A stretch of 64,000 nt of DNA from Pantoea cypripedii (GTDB lineage Bacteria > Pseudomonadota > Gammaproteobacteria > Enterobacterales > Enterobacteriaceae): NCBI RefSeq assembly GCF_002095535.1, contig NZ_MLJI01000001.1, positions 505,604 through 569,603 on the forward strand. The letters run 5' to 3'. Position 1 is the first letter of the stretch. Each line of letters starts with the position of its first letter. A model generated the notes under the pieces. It was not told the origin of the DNA. It did no database searches and saw nothing but the letters and a program-made list of their open reading frames with translations. Shown in pieces: positions 11,555 through 21,739 of this stretch. The position numbers were made by a program, and so were the translations under genes.

Positions 11555-11766
11555 GGTCCGACCGGTGCGGAACGCGCTTTCGTACCGGCTTTTCATCCCA
11601 TATCTGCTTTGTCTCAAATGTCTTCTCCTCCTGCCCGTACGGCTTTTAAACCTCCTTACCCTGTGGTGATATGGAAAGTTCTCGTGACCGGTAAGCGCTA
11701 TGGCGTTGTTTGCCCTTGCCATTACGGGTAGACTTCCACCCCTTATCTGTATAAGGAGTCATCAAC

Positions 11767-12744
11767 ATGAGCGAAACGGCAAGCTGGCAGCCGAGCGCAC
11801 CCATTGCCAATTTGTTGAAACGTGCCGCTATCATGGCGGAAATTCGACGTTTCTTTGCCGATCGCGGCGTGCTGGAGGTCGATACCCCGGCGATGAGCCA
11901 GGCGACCATTACTGACATCCATCTGGTACCATTCCAGACGCGTTTTGTTGGCCCCGGTGCCAGCGAAGGGCGTGATCTCTGGCTGATGACCAGCCCGGAA
12001 TACCATATGAAGCGCCTGCTGGCGGCGGGCAGTGGTCCGATTTACCAGATGGGTCGTTGCTTCCGTAATGAGGAAGCCGGACGTCACCACAACCCTGAAT
12101 TCACCATGCTGGAGTGGTATCGCCCGCACTACGACATGTATCGCCTGATGAATGAAGTCGACGATCTGCTGCAACAGGTGCTGGAGTGCGATAGCGCAGA
12201 ATCCCTGTCATATCAGCAGGCGTTTATTCGCCATCTGGAACTGGACCCGTTATCCGCAGATAAAGCGCAGTTGCGTGAAGCGGCGGAAAAACTGGGTGAT
12301 GGTGAGCTGGCGCGTGATGAAGAAGATCGCGACACGCTGTTGCAGCTGCTGTTTATGCTGGGCGTCGAGCCGAAAATTGGTATCGATAAGCCGACGTTTG
12401 TCTACCACTTCCCGGCCAGCCAGGCGGCACTGGCTGAGATCAGCACCGAAGATCACCGCGTCGCGGAACGTTTTGAGGTGTATTACAAAGGGGTGGAGCT
12501 GGCGAACGGTTTCCGTGAGTTAACCGACAGCCGCGAGCAACGTCAGCGCTTTGAGCAGGATAATCGCCGTCGTGCGGCGCGTGGTCTGCCACAGCACCCC
12601 ATCGACACCAACCTGCTGGATGCACTGGCGCACGGTATGCCTGCCTGTTCTGGCGTGGCACTGGGCGTGGATCGTCTGATTATGCTGGCGCTGAAAGCCG
12701 ACTCGTTGAGTGAGGTTATTGCTTTCCCGGTTGGCATTAGCTGA
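11767..12744 (+). CDS. epmA: EF-P-(R)-beta-lysine ligase EpmA
   Basis: A class II lysyl-tRNA-synthetase paralogue without an anticodon-binding domain; it adenylates beta-lysine and transfers it to Lys34 of EF-P. The 325-residue length equals the E. coli protein. Class II motifs are visible: motif 1 near [15 protein letters not shown], motif 2 in [20 protein letters not shown], motif 3 in [12 protein letters not shown]. The frd, ampC, blc and sugE genes that separate it from ecnB in E. coli are absent; only about 210 bp lie between. Confidence 0.96.
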   Translation: MSETASWQPSAPIANLLKRAAIMAEIRRFFADRGVLEVDTPAMSQATITDIHLVPFQTRFVGPGASEGRDLWLMTSPEYHMKRLLAAGSGPIYQMGRCFRNEEAGRHHNPEFTMLEWYRPHYDMYRLMNEVDDLLQQVLECDSAESLSYQQAFIRHLELDPLSADKAQLREAAEKLGDGELARDEEDRDTLLQLLFMLGVEPKIGIDKPTFVYHFPASQAALAEISTEDHRVAERFEVYYKGVELANGFRELTDSREQRQRFEQDNRRRAARGLPQHPIDTNLLDALAHGMPACSGVALGVDRLIMLALKADSLSEVIAFPVGIS

Positions 12745-12750
12745 CAGCCA

Positions 12751-12772
12751 TGTGGGCGTTGCAACGCCCACA
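12751..12772. terminator. Perfect 22-bp palindrome between epmA and degS
   Basis: TGTGGGCGTTGCAACGCCCACA is a perfect inverted repeat filling the 29-bp gap between the convergent epmA and degS stops. It probably works as a two-way terminator although T runs are short. It also sits exactly where gene order departs from E. coli. Confidence 0.6.
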
Positions 12773-12773
12773 C

Positions 12774-13835
12774 TTAATTACTGCTTTGCGGGAACTCTTC
12801 GATTGTCACGGGCAGCGTCATTTTCTGTTCATTACGCAGAATCTGCACATCAATCACCGAGCCGGGGCGAATTTCGGCGACCTGATCCATGGTTTCCTGG
12901 GCCGAAACAGCCGGTTTACCATTGACGCTCAGCAGTACATCGTTGGCCTGAAGTCCGGCGCGGTCGGCGGGGCCACCTGGCGCGACTTCGCTGACAATAA
13001 TGCCCTGCACGCGATCGAGGGTACTGCCCTGACTGTGTAGCGGCGGCAGTTCACGTCCGGTAATGCCAATATAACCGCGGATCACCCGGCCATCACGAAT
13101 CAGCTTATCCATGATTTTGGTTGCCAGTACGGTAGGAATGGCAAAACCAATCCCTTCTGGCGTCTCGCCATCGTTACTTTTATCAAACGTCAGGGTGTTG
13201 ATGCCCATCAGCTCACCGAGTGAGTTGATCAGTGCACCACCGGAGTTACCCTGGTTGATTGAGGCATCAGTTTGCAGGAAGTTCTGGCGACCGGAGGAAC
13301 TGAGGCCGACGCGGCCCGTGGCGCTGATGATGCCCTGGGTTACCGTCTGACCAAGGTTGTATGGGTTACCGATCGCCATCACCACATCGCCGATATGCGG
13401 CACGCGGTTGGGGTTGATCGGAATCACCGGCAGATTTGATGCGCTGATTTTCAGCACTGCCAGATCGGTCATCGCGTCGGAACCGACCAGCGTCGCTTCA
13501 AAGAACCGGCCATCCTGTAAGGCGACGATAATCTGATCGGCATTATTGATGACATGCTTATTGGTAAGGATGTAGCCTTTGCCGTTCATGATCACGCCGG
13601 AACCCAGCGTGGTAATGCCGCGATTGTTATTACCATGCGCGCTGCGGTTATAGACGTTGACTACCGCAGGCACAGCACGACGCACACCCGGATTAAAGCT
13701 GAAGGGTGCCTCATCATTGCTGTTGTCATGTTCAATCAGGGCACTGGTGCCCATACGGAGTGTTGGGATCGCTGCCAGCAAAATACCCGCAACGATCAGG
13801 CCCATCACCACAGAACGCAAAAGTTTAAGAAACAT
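12774..13835 (-). CDS. degS: Site-1 protease DegS (sigma-E stress sensor)
   Basis: Inner-membrane-anchored periplasmic serine protease that cleaves RseA when its PDZ domain binds misfolded outer-membrane protein tails, starting the sigma-E response. The 353 residues contain one N-terminal membrane helix (about 5-25), the trypsin-like domain with catalytic His94, Asp124 and Ser198 (GNSGG), and a single PDZ domain after about residue 255. It is downstream of degQ in the same direction with an 86-bp gap and a hairpin between. Confidence 0.97.
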   Translation of the reverse strand: MFLKLLRSVVMGLIVAGILLAAIPTLRMGTSALIEHDNSNDEAPFSFNPGVRRAVPAVVNVYNRSAHGNNNRGITTLGSGVIMNGKGYILTNKHVINNADQIIVALQDGRFFEATLVGSDAMTDLAVLKISASNLPVIPINPNRVPHIGDVVMAIGNPYNLGQTVTQGIISATGRVGLSSSGRQNFLQTDASINQGNSGGALINSLGELMGINTLTFDKSNDGETPEGIGFAIPTVLATKIMDKLIRDGRVIRGYIGITGRELPPLHSQGSTLDRVQGIIVSEVAPGGPADRAGLQANDVLLSVNGKPAVSAQETMDQVAEIRPGSVIDVQILRNEQKMTLPVTIEEFPQSSN

Positions 13836-13880
13836 GGTGTTAGTTTAAGCCGGATAAGATCGCAGGGCAGAATAGCATGA

Positions 13881-13910
13881 GAAAGGCGGACAAACACCTG
13901 CTTGTCCGCC
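13881..13910 (-). terminator. Hairpin/terminator after degQ
   Basis: GGCGGACAA and TTGTCCGCC form a 9-bp stem in the degQ-degS gap, followed on the minus strand by TTTCTC. The T-tract is weak, so partial read-through to degS is likely. Confidence 0.6.
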
Positions 13911-13921
13911 AGTTGTGATGA

Positions 13922-15295
13922 TTATCGTAAGAGCAGGTAAATACTGTCTTCGCCGCGCACCACATTCAGTGCCAGTACCGGCGGTTTCGTATCCAGCACT
14001 TTGCGCATTTCCGCCAGGCTTTCCACCCGGCTGCGGTTCACGCCGACAATCACATCATCTTTCTGCAGACCCACCTGTTCAGCCGGTGTGCCTTTCTCGA
14101 TGGCGTCAACTTTCACCCCTTTATCACCCGTTTTGGTATTGCCATCGCTCAGGGTTGCGCCCTGTAATGCCGGTGACAGCAGCTGGGCACTGGCGGTGGT
14201 TTGCGCACTCTGATCCAGCGTGACGTTAATGGTGATCGGTTTGCCATCGCGCAACAGGCCAAGTTTCACCTGCTGGCCCGGAGGCGTGGTACCAATTTTC
14301 ACCCGCAGTTCGGCAAAGCTGGTAATGGCTTTGTCATTCACTGAGGTGATGATATCGCCAGCCTTAATCCCCGCTTTTTCTGCTGCGGATTTCGGTAGCA
14401 CTTCAGAAACGAAGGCACCACGCTGCGCATCGACGTTAAATGCCTTCGCCATATCGGCGGTCATTTCCGTCCCTTTGATGCCCAACTGTCCACGTCGCAC
14501 TTCGCCGAACTGAATCAGCTGCTGTGCCAGGTTCATCGCCATATTGCTCGGGATAGCAAAGCCGATACCGATATTGCCGCCGCTGGAGGCCAGAATCGCG
14601 GTGTTGATACCGATCAGCTCGCCATTGAGATTGACCAGCGCGCCACCGGAGTTGCCACGGTTAATGGCGGCATCAGTCTGGATAAAGTTTTCCAGACCTT
14701 CGAGATTGAGGCCGCTGCGACCCAGTGCCGAGATGATGCCAGAGGTGGCAGTCTGACCAAGGCCAAACGGGTTACCGATGGCAACGGCGAAGTCACCCAC
14801 TCTGAGGGTATCGGAATCGGCAATTTTCACCTGGGTCAGGTTTTTCGCGCCCTGTATCTGAATCAGCGCAATATCGGTCTGCTCATCATGACCAATCAGT
14901 TTGGCGTCATACTCGTTGCCATCGCTCAACTGAACGCTGATTTTGTCCGCACCATTCACCACATGATTGTTGGTCAGCACATAGCCTTTGGCGGCGTCAA
15001 TGATAACGCCAGAGCCAAGCCCTTCAAAAGGCTGAGGTTGCTGGTTTTGTCCCGGCAACTGACCAAAAAAGCGTTTCAGTGGCTCAGGCAGATCCTGCCC
15101 CTGCGCGGCGGTTTCGGTGCCTTCCACATGCACACTGACCACTGCCGGTAACACTTTTTCCAGCATCGGTGCCAGGCTCGGCAGTGCCTGCCCCTGAATT
15201 TGCGCCGGGAGAGTTGCCAGTGCGTTTGGCGCGGCGGCCAGACTCATCCCAATGCTCAAGGCTAATGCGCTTAACAGTCGTGCTTGTTTTTTCAT
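13922..15295 (-). CDS. degQ: Periplasmic serine endoprotease DegQ
   Basis: HtrA-family protease and chaperone that degrades unfolded periplasmic proteins as a cage-like oligomer. The 457-residue protein has a signal peptide (cleavage after about residue 27, NALA), a protease domain with His111, Asp141 and Ser216 (GNSGGA), and two PDZ domains (about 255-345 and 365-457). The linker after the signal peptide is short and lacks the long DegP LA-loop insert, favouring DegQ over DegP. Position beside degS supports this. Confidence 0.95.
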   Translation of the reverse strand: MKKQARLLSALALSIGMSLAAAPNALATLPAQIQGQALPSLAPMLEKVLPAVVSVHVEGTETAAQGQDLPEPLKRFFGQLPGQNQQPQPFEGLGSGVIIDAAKGYVLTNNHVVNGADKISVQLSDGNEYDAKLIGHDEQTDIALIQIQGAKNLTQVKIADSDTLRVGDFAVAIGNPFGLGQTATSGIISALGRSGLNLEGLENFIQTDAAINRGNSGGALVNLNGELIGINTAILASSGGNIGIGFAIPSNMAMNLAQQLIQFGEVRRGQLGIKGTEMTADMAKAFNVDAQRGAFVSEVLPKSAAEKAGIKAGDIITSVNDKAITSFAELRVKIGTTPPGQQVKLGLLRDGKPITINVTLDQSAQTTASAQLLSPALQGATLSDGNTKTGDKGVKVDAIEKGTPAEQVGLQKDDVIVGVNRSRVESLAEMRKVLDTKPPVLALNVVRGEDSIYLLLR

Positions 15296-15368
15296 TGCTA
15301 CAACGCTCTCGCTGCGAAAAGGGGATTAAAAAAGTGTGACAGTTGTTTGGGGTAAGGGTTCGACAAAC

Positions 15369-15394
15369 AAAAAGGGCACAGCGTCGCTGTGCCC
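15369..15394 (-). terminator. Terminator after zapG
   Basis: On the minus strand GGGCACAGC-GAC-GCTGTGCCC is a 9-bp stem followed by TTTTTG. It separates zapG from degQ. Confidence 0.85.
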
Positions 15395-15402
15395 CAAAAA
15401 GA

Positions 15403-15807
15403 TTAATTACGCGGTGCGCGTTCGCCGCCACGTAACAGGCCGGATGCGCCATCAGAATAGTCGCGCGGGATTTGCACCGGCGCCTGATCGTTATCGGCTT
15501 CCGCTTCCGTCAGCTGATAGGCAAACGGATTTTTCTCGCCTGGCAGATTCGGCAGCAGGTCGTTAGAACCTTTCGCCATATGCTGATACAGCTGGCGGTA
15601 ATCACGCGCCATGTTATCGAGCAGTTCTGCGCTGCGCGCGAAGTGGTTGGTCAGCTCTTCGCGGTAATCCGCCAATTCAGCCTTGGATTTTTCCAGTTCG
15701 TACTGCATGGTGCGCTGTTCGCGCAGTTTTTTGTTGCCAAAACGCACAGCGACTGCGCCGACAATAATGCCAATCACTAAACCAATCAGCCCGTATTCCC
15801 AGGTCAT
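15403..15807 (-). CDS. zapG: Z-ring/elongasome-associated protein ZapG (YhcB)
   Basis: A 134-residue inner-membrane protein (DUF1043) with one N-terminal helix (WEYGLIGLVIGIIVGAVAVRF) followed by a coiled-coil cytoplasmic domain (KLREQRTMQYELEKSKAELA onward) and a disordered acidic tail. The E. coli protein links cell division, envelope growth and phospholipid balance. It is divergent from zapE, as in E. coli. Confidence 0.93.
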   Translation of the reverse strand: MTWEYGLIGLVIGIIVGAVAVRFGNKKLREQRTMQYELEKSKAELADYREELTNHFARSAELLDNMARDYRQLYQHMAKGSNDLLPNLPGEKNPFAYQLTEAEADNDQAPVQIPRDYSDGASGLLRGGERAPRN

Positions 15808-15991
15808 AATGACTCCCGTGTAATTTCCGTTGCTTCGTAGGGCATTGCTTCTGTTTCAACTTCAATAGTAGCCACTATACCCGTTAATCTATTGGAAGTG
15901 GAACTCTGGAGCGGCATCGCTTAGTGTAGAGCGGCCTAATTTTCGACAACCGACACATGAATCGGACTTTTTCAGGGACTCTGAGAGAACA

Positions 15992-17119
15992 ATGCAAACC
16001 TCATCTCCGCTTGCGCGCTATGAGCAAGCGCTGTCGCAGGGCGAATTTCGCCCGGATGACGTACAACGGGAAGCCATCACCCGCTTAGATGCCATTCAGC
16101 AAGGACTGGTGGCGCGTCAGCCCGCCGCGGTCCCGGCCAGCAAAGGCTTGTTTGGCCGTCTTTCTAAACTGATGAATAAAGAAAAAAGCAGTAAGGAAGC
16201 GCCGGTGCGTGGCCTGTATATGTGGGGCGGCGTGGGGCGTGGAAAAACCTGGGTGATGGATTTGTTTTTTCAGTCTATTCCTGGTGAGCGTAAATTACGC
16301 CTGCATTTTCACCGCTTTATGCTGCGTGTCCATGAAGAACTGACCCAGTTGCAGGGGCACAGTGACCCGCTACTGATCGTTGCTGACCGCTTTAAAGCTG
16401 AAACCGATATTCTCTGTTTCGACGAGTTTTTCGTCTCCGATATTACCGACGCCATGTTGCTTGGCACGTTGATGGAGGCGCTGTTTGATCGTGGCATCGC
16501 GCTGGTGGCGACCTCGAACATCCCACCGGATGACCTGTACCGCAACGGTTTGCAGCGTGCGCGCTTTTTGCCTGCTATCGAGCAGATTAAGCGTCACTGT
16601 GATGTGATGAATGTGGATGCCGGTATCGATTACCGTTTGCGTACCCTGACGTCGGCGCATCTGTGGAGTTTCCCACTGAATGAGGAAACCCATGCGGAAA
16701 TGGAGCGTATGTTCCGCGCCTTGTCCGGTAAAGCCCGCCATGATGCCCCGGTGCTGGAAATCAACCACCGCAGCATGCCGACGCTGGGTGTGCAGGACGG
16801 CGTACTGGCGATTGATTTTCTGACGCTGTGTGGTGAAGGGCGCAGCCAGCACGACTATATCGAGCTATCGCGTCGTTTCCACAGCGTGTTGCTGTATGAT
16901 GTGCCGGTGATGATTTACAAGACGGAAGATCAGGCGCGCCGTTTTCTGGCGCTGGTGGATGAATTCTACGAACGCCATGTGAAACTGGTGGTGGCCGCTG
17001 AGACGTCGTTGTTTGAGATTTATCAGGGCTCGCGTCTGAAGTTTGAATATCAGCGCTGTCTGTCGCGCTTACAGGAGATGCAGAGCGAGGAGTACCTGCG
17101 TTTACCGCATCTGCCCTGA
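15992..17119 (+). CDS. zapE: Cell-division ATPase ZapE
   Basis: AFG1-like AAA ATPase that binds FtsZ and is needed for division at high temperature or low oxygen in E. coli. It has 375 residues like the E. coli protein. Walker A is GGVGRGKT (residues 79-86), Walker B is ILCFDEFFVSD, and the sensor segment is VATSNIPPDDLY. Start ATG follows a GAGAGAAC ribosome site. Confidence 0.95.
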   Translation: MQTSSPLARYEQALSQGEFRPDDVQREAITRLDAIQQGLVARQPAAVPASKGLFGRLSKLMNKEKSSKEAPVRGLYMWGGVGRGKTWVMDLFFQSIPGERKLRLHFHRFMLRVHEELTQLQGHSDPLLIVADRFKAETDILCFDEFFVSDITDAMLLGTLMEALFDRGIALVATSNIPPDDLYRNGLQRARFLPAIEQIKRHCDVMNVDAGIDYRLRTLTSAHLWSFPLNEETHAEMERMFRALSGKARHDAPVLEINHRSMPTLGVQDGVLAIDFLTLCGEGRSQHDYIELSRRFHSVLLYDVPVMIYKTEDQARRFLALVDEFYERHVKLVVAAETSLFEIYQGSRLKFEYQRCLSRLQEMQSEEYLRLPHLP

Positions 17120-17156
17120 TTCGGCGCAAAAAACCTGACGTGGGGGCGTAAAAAAG

Positions 17157-17186
17157 TTCGATCTTTACGGGCGACTTCTCTATAAT
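17157..17186 (+). promoter_or_regulatory. Putative rplM-rpsI promoter
   Basis: A perfect -10 hexamer TATAAT (17181-17186) stands about 175 bp before rplM, with a weak -35 (TTCGAT) 18 bp upstream. The long leader after it is typical of ribosomal-protein operons, but I see no certain autoregulatory fold. Confidence 0.55.
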
Positions 17187-17289
17187 CTTGCGACCCCACG
17201 TTACGGCAGAGGTTTTTCTTCCCAGAAACCTTTGTGATCCGGTAACTCTACCTGAGGGGGTGGGCTTGCTGGGCGAAATGGTCGTGTGA

Positions 17290-18192
<903 letters not shown>

Positions 18193-18223
18193 TTGTTGCT
18201 GCTTCGGCAGTCACAGTTGGCAC

Positions 18224-18249
18224 AAAAAACCCGCTTCGGCGGGTTTTTT
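18224..18249 (+). terminator. Terminator after rpsI
   Basis: AAAAAACCCGC-TTCG-GCGGGTTTTTT is a hairpin with a stable TTCG loop and long flanking A and T runs. The 327-bp gap to sspA contains otherwise only the sspA leader, where I see no further gene. Confidence 0.93.
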
Positions 18250-18519
18250 GCTTTTGCCGGACAGGGATTGTTGCCACAAAAACGCGAGCTTTACCCGCAT
18301 TTTGCCTGCAAATCACTTTCCCCGCCCCACAAGCTGCTTAAAATCTGGTAAACTGACTGTCACTTTGCGCCCGCGAGCCGGAGCGTTGTGCGTATTATTT
18401 CCGCCAGGATGGGCGGAAAATGCCGCAAACGCTGGCTGTGTGCGAATCTGATAAGCAGGTGAGTCGCCGTGTGGTTGGCTATTCGCAGTAATTTTTTGTG
18501 AACAAACTTGGAGGTTTTC

Positions 18520-19161
18520 ATGGCTGTCGCTGCCAACAAACGTTCGGTAATGACGCTGTTTTCTGGTCCGACTGACATTTTCAGCCATCAGGTACGTATC
18601 GTACTGGCTGAGAAGGGCGTCAGCGTGGAGATCGAGCAGGTTGAAACGGATAACCTGCCGCAGGATCTGATTGACCTCAACCCGTATCGCACAGTGCCAA
18701 CGCTGGTAGATCGTGAACTGACGCTGTATGAATCCCGCATCATCATGGAATATCTTGATGAGCGTTTCCCGCATCCGCCGCTGATGCCTGTCTATCCGGT
18801 TGCTCGTGGCGAAAGCCGTCTGATGATGCACCGTATTGAGCAGGACTGGTATAGCCTGATGCGCATCATTGAAACCCGCACCGGTGCAGAAGCCGATGCC
18901 GCGCGTAAACAACTGCGTGAAGAGCTGCTGGCCATTGCGCCGCTGTTCTCACGTACTCCGTTCTTTATGAGCGAAGAGTTCAGCCTGGTCGATTGCTATC
19001 TGGCACCGCTGCTGTGGCGTTTACCGTCTATGGGTGTTGAACTGGCTGGCGCCGGATCGAAAGAGCTGAAAGGCTACATGACCCGCGTATTTGAGCGTGA
19101 CTCTTTCCTCGCTTCACTGACTGAAGCAGAACGTGAAATGCGCCTTCAAGCCCGGGGCTAA
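18520..19161 (+). CDS. sspA: Stringent starvation protein A
   Basis: RNA-polymerase-associated protein with a glutathione-transferase fold; it activates phage P1 late genes and acid-resistance genes by holding H-NS levels down. The ATG after TTGGAGGT gives 213 residues (MAVAANKRSVMTLFSGP). The thioredoxin-like N domain (about 1-90) and helical C domain are intact. sspB starts 3 bp after its stop, so the two are co-translated. Confidence 0.96.
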   Translation: MAVAANKRSVMTLFSGPTDIFSHQVRIVLAEKGVSVEIEQVETDNLPQDLIDLNPYRTVPTLVDRELTLYESRIIMEYLDERFPHPPLMPVYPVARGESRLMMHRIEQDWYSLMRIIETRTGAEADAARKQLREELLAIAPLFSRTPFFMSEEFSLVDCYLAPLLWRLPSMGVELAGAGSKELKGYMTRVFERDSFLASLTEAEREMRLQARG

Positions 19162-19164
19162 TCT

Positions 19165-19650
19165 ATGGAAATGTCGCAATTAACGGCCCGTCGCCCTTAT
19201 CTGTTGCGTGCGTTTTATGACTGGCTGCTTGATAACCAGCTGACGCCGCATCTGGTGGTCGACATCAATCTGCCTGGTGTACAGGTGCCGCTGGAATACG
19301 CGCGTGATGGTCAGATTGTGCTGAACATTGCACCGCGTGCCGTCGGCAACCTTGAGCTGGGTAACGAGCGCGTTGAGTTCAACGCACGCTTCGGTGGGGT
19401 ACCGCGTCAGGTTTCAGTACCGATGGCGGCCATTCTGGCTATCTATGCCCGTGAGAACGGTGCAGGCACCATGTTCGAACCGGAACCGGCCTATGAGCTG
19501 GCAGCCCAGGACGAGCTGGAAGGTCAGGAAGAAACCATGATGTCGGTGATTGATGGCGATCGTCCCGACGATTCAGCTGACGATGAAACCCCGCCAGATG
19601 ATGAGCCGCCGCCACGTGGTGGTCGTCCATCGCTGCGCGTGGTGAAATAA
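19165..19650 (+). CDS. sspB: ClpXP adaptor SspB
   Basis: Dimeric adaptor that delivers ssrA-tagged peptides from stalled ribosomes, and RseA, to ClpXP. The 161 residues comprise the folded SspB domain (about 1-112), an acidic flexible linker rich in Asp, Glu and Pro, and the C-terminal ClpX-binding tail GGRPSLRVVK. All expected parts are present. Confidence 0.96.
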   Translation: MEMSQLTARRPYLLRAFYDWLLDNQLTPHLVVDINLPGVQVPLEYARDGQIVLNIAPRAVGNLELGNERVEFNARFGGVPRQVSVPMAAILAIYARENGAGTMFEPEPAYELAAQDELEGQEETMMSVIDGDRPDDSADDETPPDDEPPPRGGRPSLRVVK

Positions 19651-19678
19651 ACGCCAGTTGACCGACGGGGTCACAATG

Positions 19679-19715
19679 AAAAAATCCGGGAACATAACGT
19701 TTCCGGATTTTTTTT
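19679..19715. terminator. Bidirectional terminator between sspB and the chitinase gene
   Basis: AAAATCCGGGAA pairs with TTTCCGGATTTT (one G-T pair) around a short loop, with A and T runs on both sides. It serves both convergent genes. Confidence 0.88.
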
Positions 19716-19729
19716 ATGCGACGTAAAAA

Positions 19730-21523
19730 TTAATCTTTATACGGCTCCCAGGCCTGTGACCAGTGCTGACCTGCATCAGGCTCGTAAGCCCATGCCGCAG
19801 CCCCACACCAGCTGGTATACGGCCAGGGTTTGCACTGATAAAGACCGCCTTTATTGGACACCACATCGCCAGCTTTGTAGTTGGTGCCTTCTTTATAAGC
19901 GGGATGCTCAGAAGGGATCGAGTCACCGGCCAATGTCGTCACTTCCAGCGTTTGGCTCTTGTCAGAAACACTGTTGGTCACGCTGACAGCCGCAACCTGA
20001 TACTGATATTTGGTGGCGGCAGATAATCCGCTATCAGTGAGGCGAGTCTGCGTCGTTTCTTTAATCTGCACGCCGTTACGGTAAACAACGTAGTGTTTGA
20101 TCGCCACATTAGTCACCGCTTCCCAGCTCAGTGTCGCACTGGTTTTATCGATATTTTCCGCTTTTAATCCCTGAGGTGTGGCAGGTGTACAATCTTCGCA
20201 CTCAATACCCGGCGTGGTCACTGAAGTGGTCTGGCTGGGTAAAGAAACATTGCCCTGCTTATCCTGAGCCGTGACGAAATAATCGTATCTTGTCTCGGCC
20301 TTAACATTATTATCCACATAGGAAGGGATCGGTGTTGCGGCGATATTGACGTCATTACGCCACACCTGATACTGGCTCACACCCTGGTTATCCGTTGAGG
20401 CCGTCCATGAAAGCGCAATTTTATTGGCTGCAACGTCATGAGCGGTTGGCATACCTGGCTGGCTCGGGGCTTCATGATCAATATCAGGCGGGGTATTTTC
20501 ATGCACCAGACTGGCATAGCGGCGCAGGAACTCGTTACCGTAGGGATTGCCGTTGGCACTGGTACCGGCATCCCAGTTAATTGACCAGGTCATCAGCCCT
20601 TTAATTGGCGTACCCTGAGCATTCAGTTTTTCCCAGGCAGCGCGCACATCCGCTTCATTACGCGCATAACCGTTTGCGGCGGCATCCGGGTTACTCGGCA
20701 GGCCAATCGCCAGCTTATTTGCCGGGATTTGCATATAGCCACGCGCACCGTGGATGAGTGAGTCGGTCAGGTAGTACAGGAAATCGGCTTTACGAGCTTC
20801 GTCCCCCTGAGTAACCGAACCACCTGGAATATCCTCTGCCCAGAGTCCATCACCTGCCTGATTGTAATATTGCGGAGCGATGAAATCATAATAGCCTTCT
20901 AAAGACTTAATGATTTGTTCATATTGACCGCCTGAACGCAGGTAGGGAAATTCCGGTGCCATGCTGATAATAAATTTGGGATACTGATTTTTAACCAGTT
21001 TCAATGCAGCAGGAATTTCTGTCTGGTTGGAGCCTGCGGTAATTGAGTGGCCTTCTAAATCAATATCCACACCATCGATACCGTAGAGCTCAATCAGGCG
21101 AATAATCTCCGCCGCGAACTTCTGGCCATCACCCGGTTTCAGTGCGATATCACGTGCATCGGCTCCGCCGAGCGACAGCATAACCGCCTGGCCGCGTGCA
21201 TTGAGGGTTTCGACTTGTTTACGGAACTCTTCATCCGTCATGTTATAAGGGTGAAAAGTCGGGATACCTTCATCCGTCATAAACGCGACCGTCACAACAT
21301 CATATTCCGCCGGGACATCGGATAATTTTATATAAGGTGCAGTGCCGCCTTTATATCCGTCTGATTTACTGGCCCAGTTATGCCAGAAACCGACCAGAAC
21401 AGGTTTTTGGCTGATGTCCGGCATAAATGATGCAGCACCGGCGGCAAAGCCCGCCTGGCTGGTTAACCCCATGGTGAGCAAAATGGCGGCTGCCAGGTAT
21501 TTTTGTTTAAAACTTTTCTTCAT
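19730..21523 (-). CDS. Secreted family 18 chitinase with two Fn3 domains and a chitin-binding module
   Basis: A 597-residue exported glycoside hydrolase predicted to cleave chitin. A signal peptide ends near residue 28. The GH18 domain (about 40-345) carries the catalytic DxxDxDxE motif as D150-G-V-D-I-D-L-E157, with Glu157 the proton donor, plus the substrate-floor Tyr region APQYYNQ. Two fibronectin type III domains follow (about 352-438 and 448-532), then a C-terminal CBM5/12-type module (about 540-597) with the aromatic pattern YQCKPWPYTSWCG. The architecture resembles Serratia ChiC-like enzymes. It stands alone between sspB and the diflavin reductase gene and is an accessory gene relative to E. 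coli. Confidence 0.92.
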   Translation of the reverse strand: MKKSFKQKYLAAAILLTMGLTSQAGFAAGAASFMPDISQKPVLVGFWHNWASKSDGYKGGTAPYIKLSDVPAEYDVVTVAFMTDEGIPTFHPYNMTDEEFRKQVETLNARGQAVMLSLGGADARDIALKPGDGQKFAAEIIRLIELYGIDGVDIDLEGHSITAGSNQTEIPAALKLVKNQYPKFIISMAPEFPYLRSGGQYEQIIKSLEGYYDFIAPQYYNQAGDGLWAEDIPGGSVTQGDEARKADFLYYLTDSLIHGARGYMQIPANKLAIGLPSNPDAAANGYARNEADVRAAWEKLNAQGTPIKGLMTWSINWDAGTSANGNPYGNEFLRRYASLVHENTPPDIDHEAPSQPGMPTAHDVAANKIALSWTASTDNQGVSQYQVWRNDVNIAATPIPSYVDNNVKAETRYDYFVTAQDKQGNVSLPSQTTSVTTPGIECEDCTPATPQGLKAENIDKTSATLSWEAVTNVAIKHYVVYRNGVQIKETTQTRLTDSGLSAATKYQYQVAAVSVTNSVSDKSQTLEVTTLAGDSIPSEHPAYKEGTNYKAGDVVSNKGGLYQCKPWPYTSWCGAAAWAYEPDAGQHWSQAWEPYKD

Positions 21524-21677
21524 GAAGAATAAAACCTTTTAAATAAGCGAAATTATCTCCTGTAGTGTATTTAAAAAGCGAAACAGGCTATTTAGGGGGT
21601 ATCCCTGAATAAAAGCGAACTGTCTTTATTTGATCGGTGGTCTGACGGGTGGGGTGAAGAATTCTCTTAATGCCAAA

Positions 21678-21711
21678 GAAAAATGCCAGTCAGCATTCAC
21701 TGACTGGCATT
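21678..21711 (-). terminator. Terminator after the diflavin reductase gene
   Basis: AATGCCAGTCA pairs with TGACTGGCATT and is followed on the minus strand by a TTTTTC tract, just past the diflavin reductase stop. Confidence 0.88.
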
Positions 21712-21739
21712 CAACAAACGAAGCGCTTATGTCGCGGTC

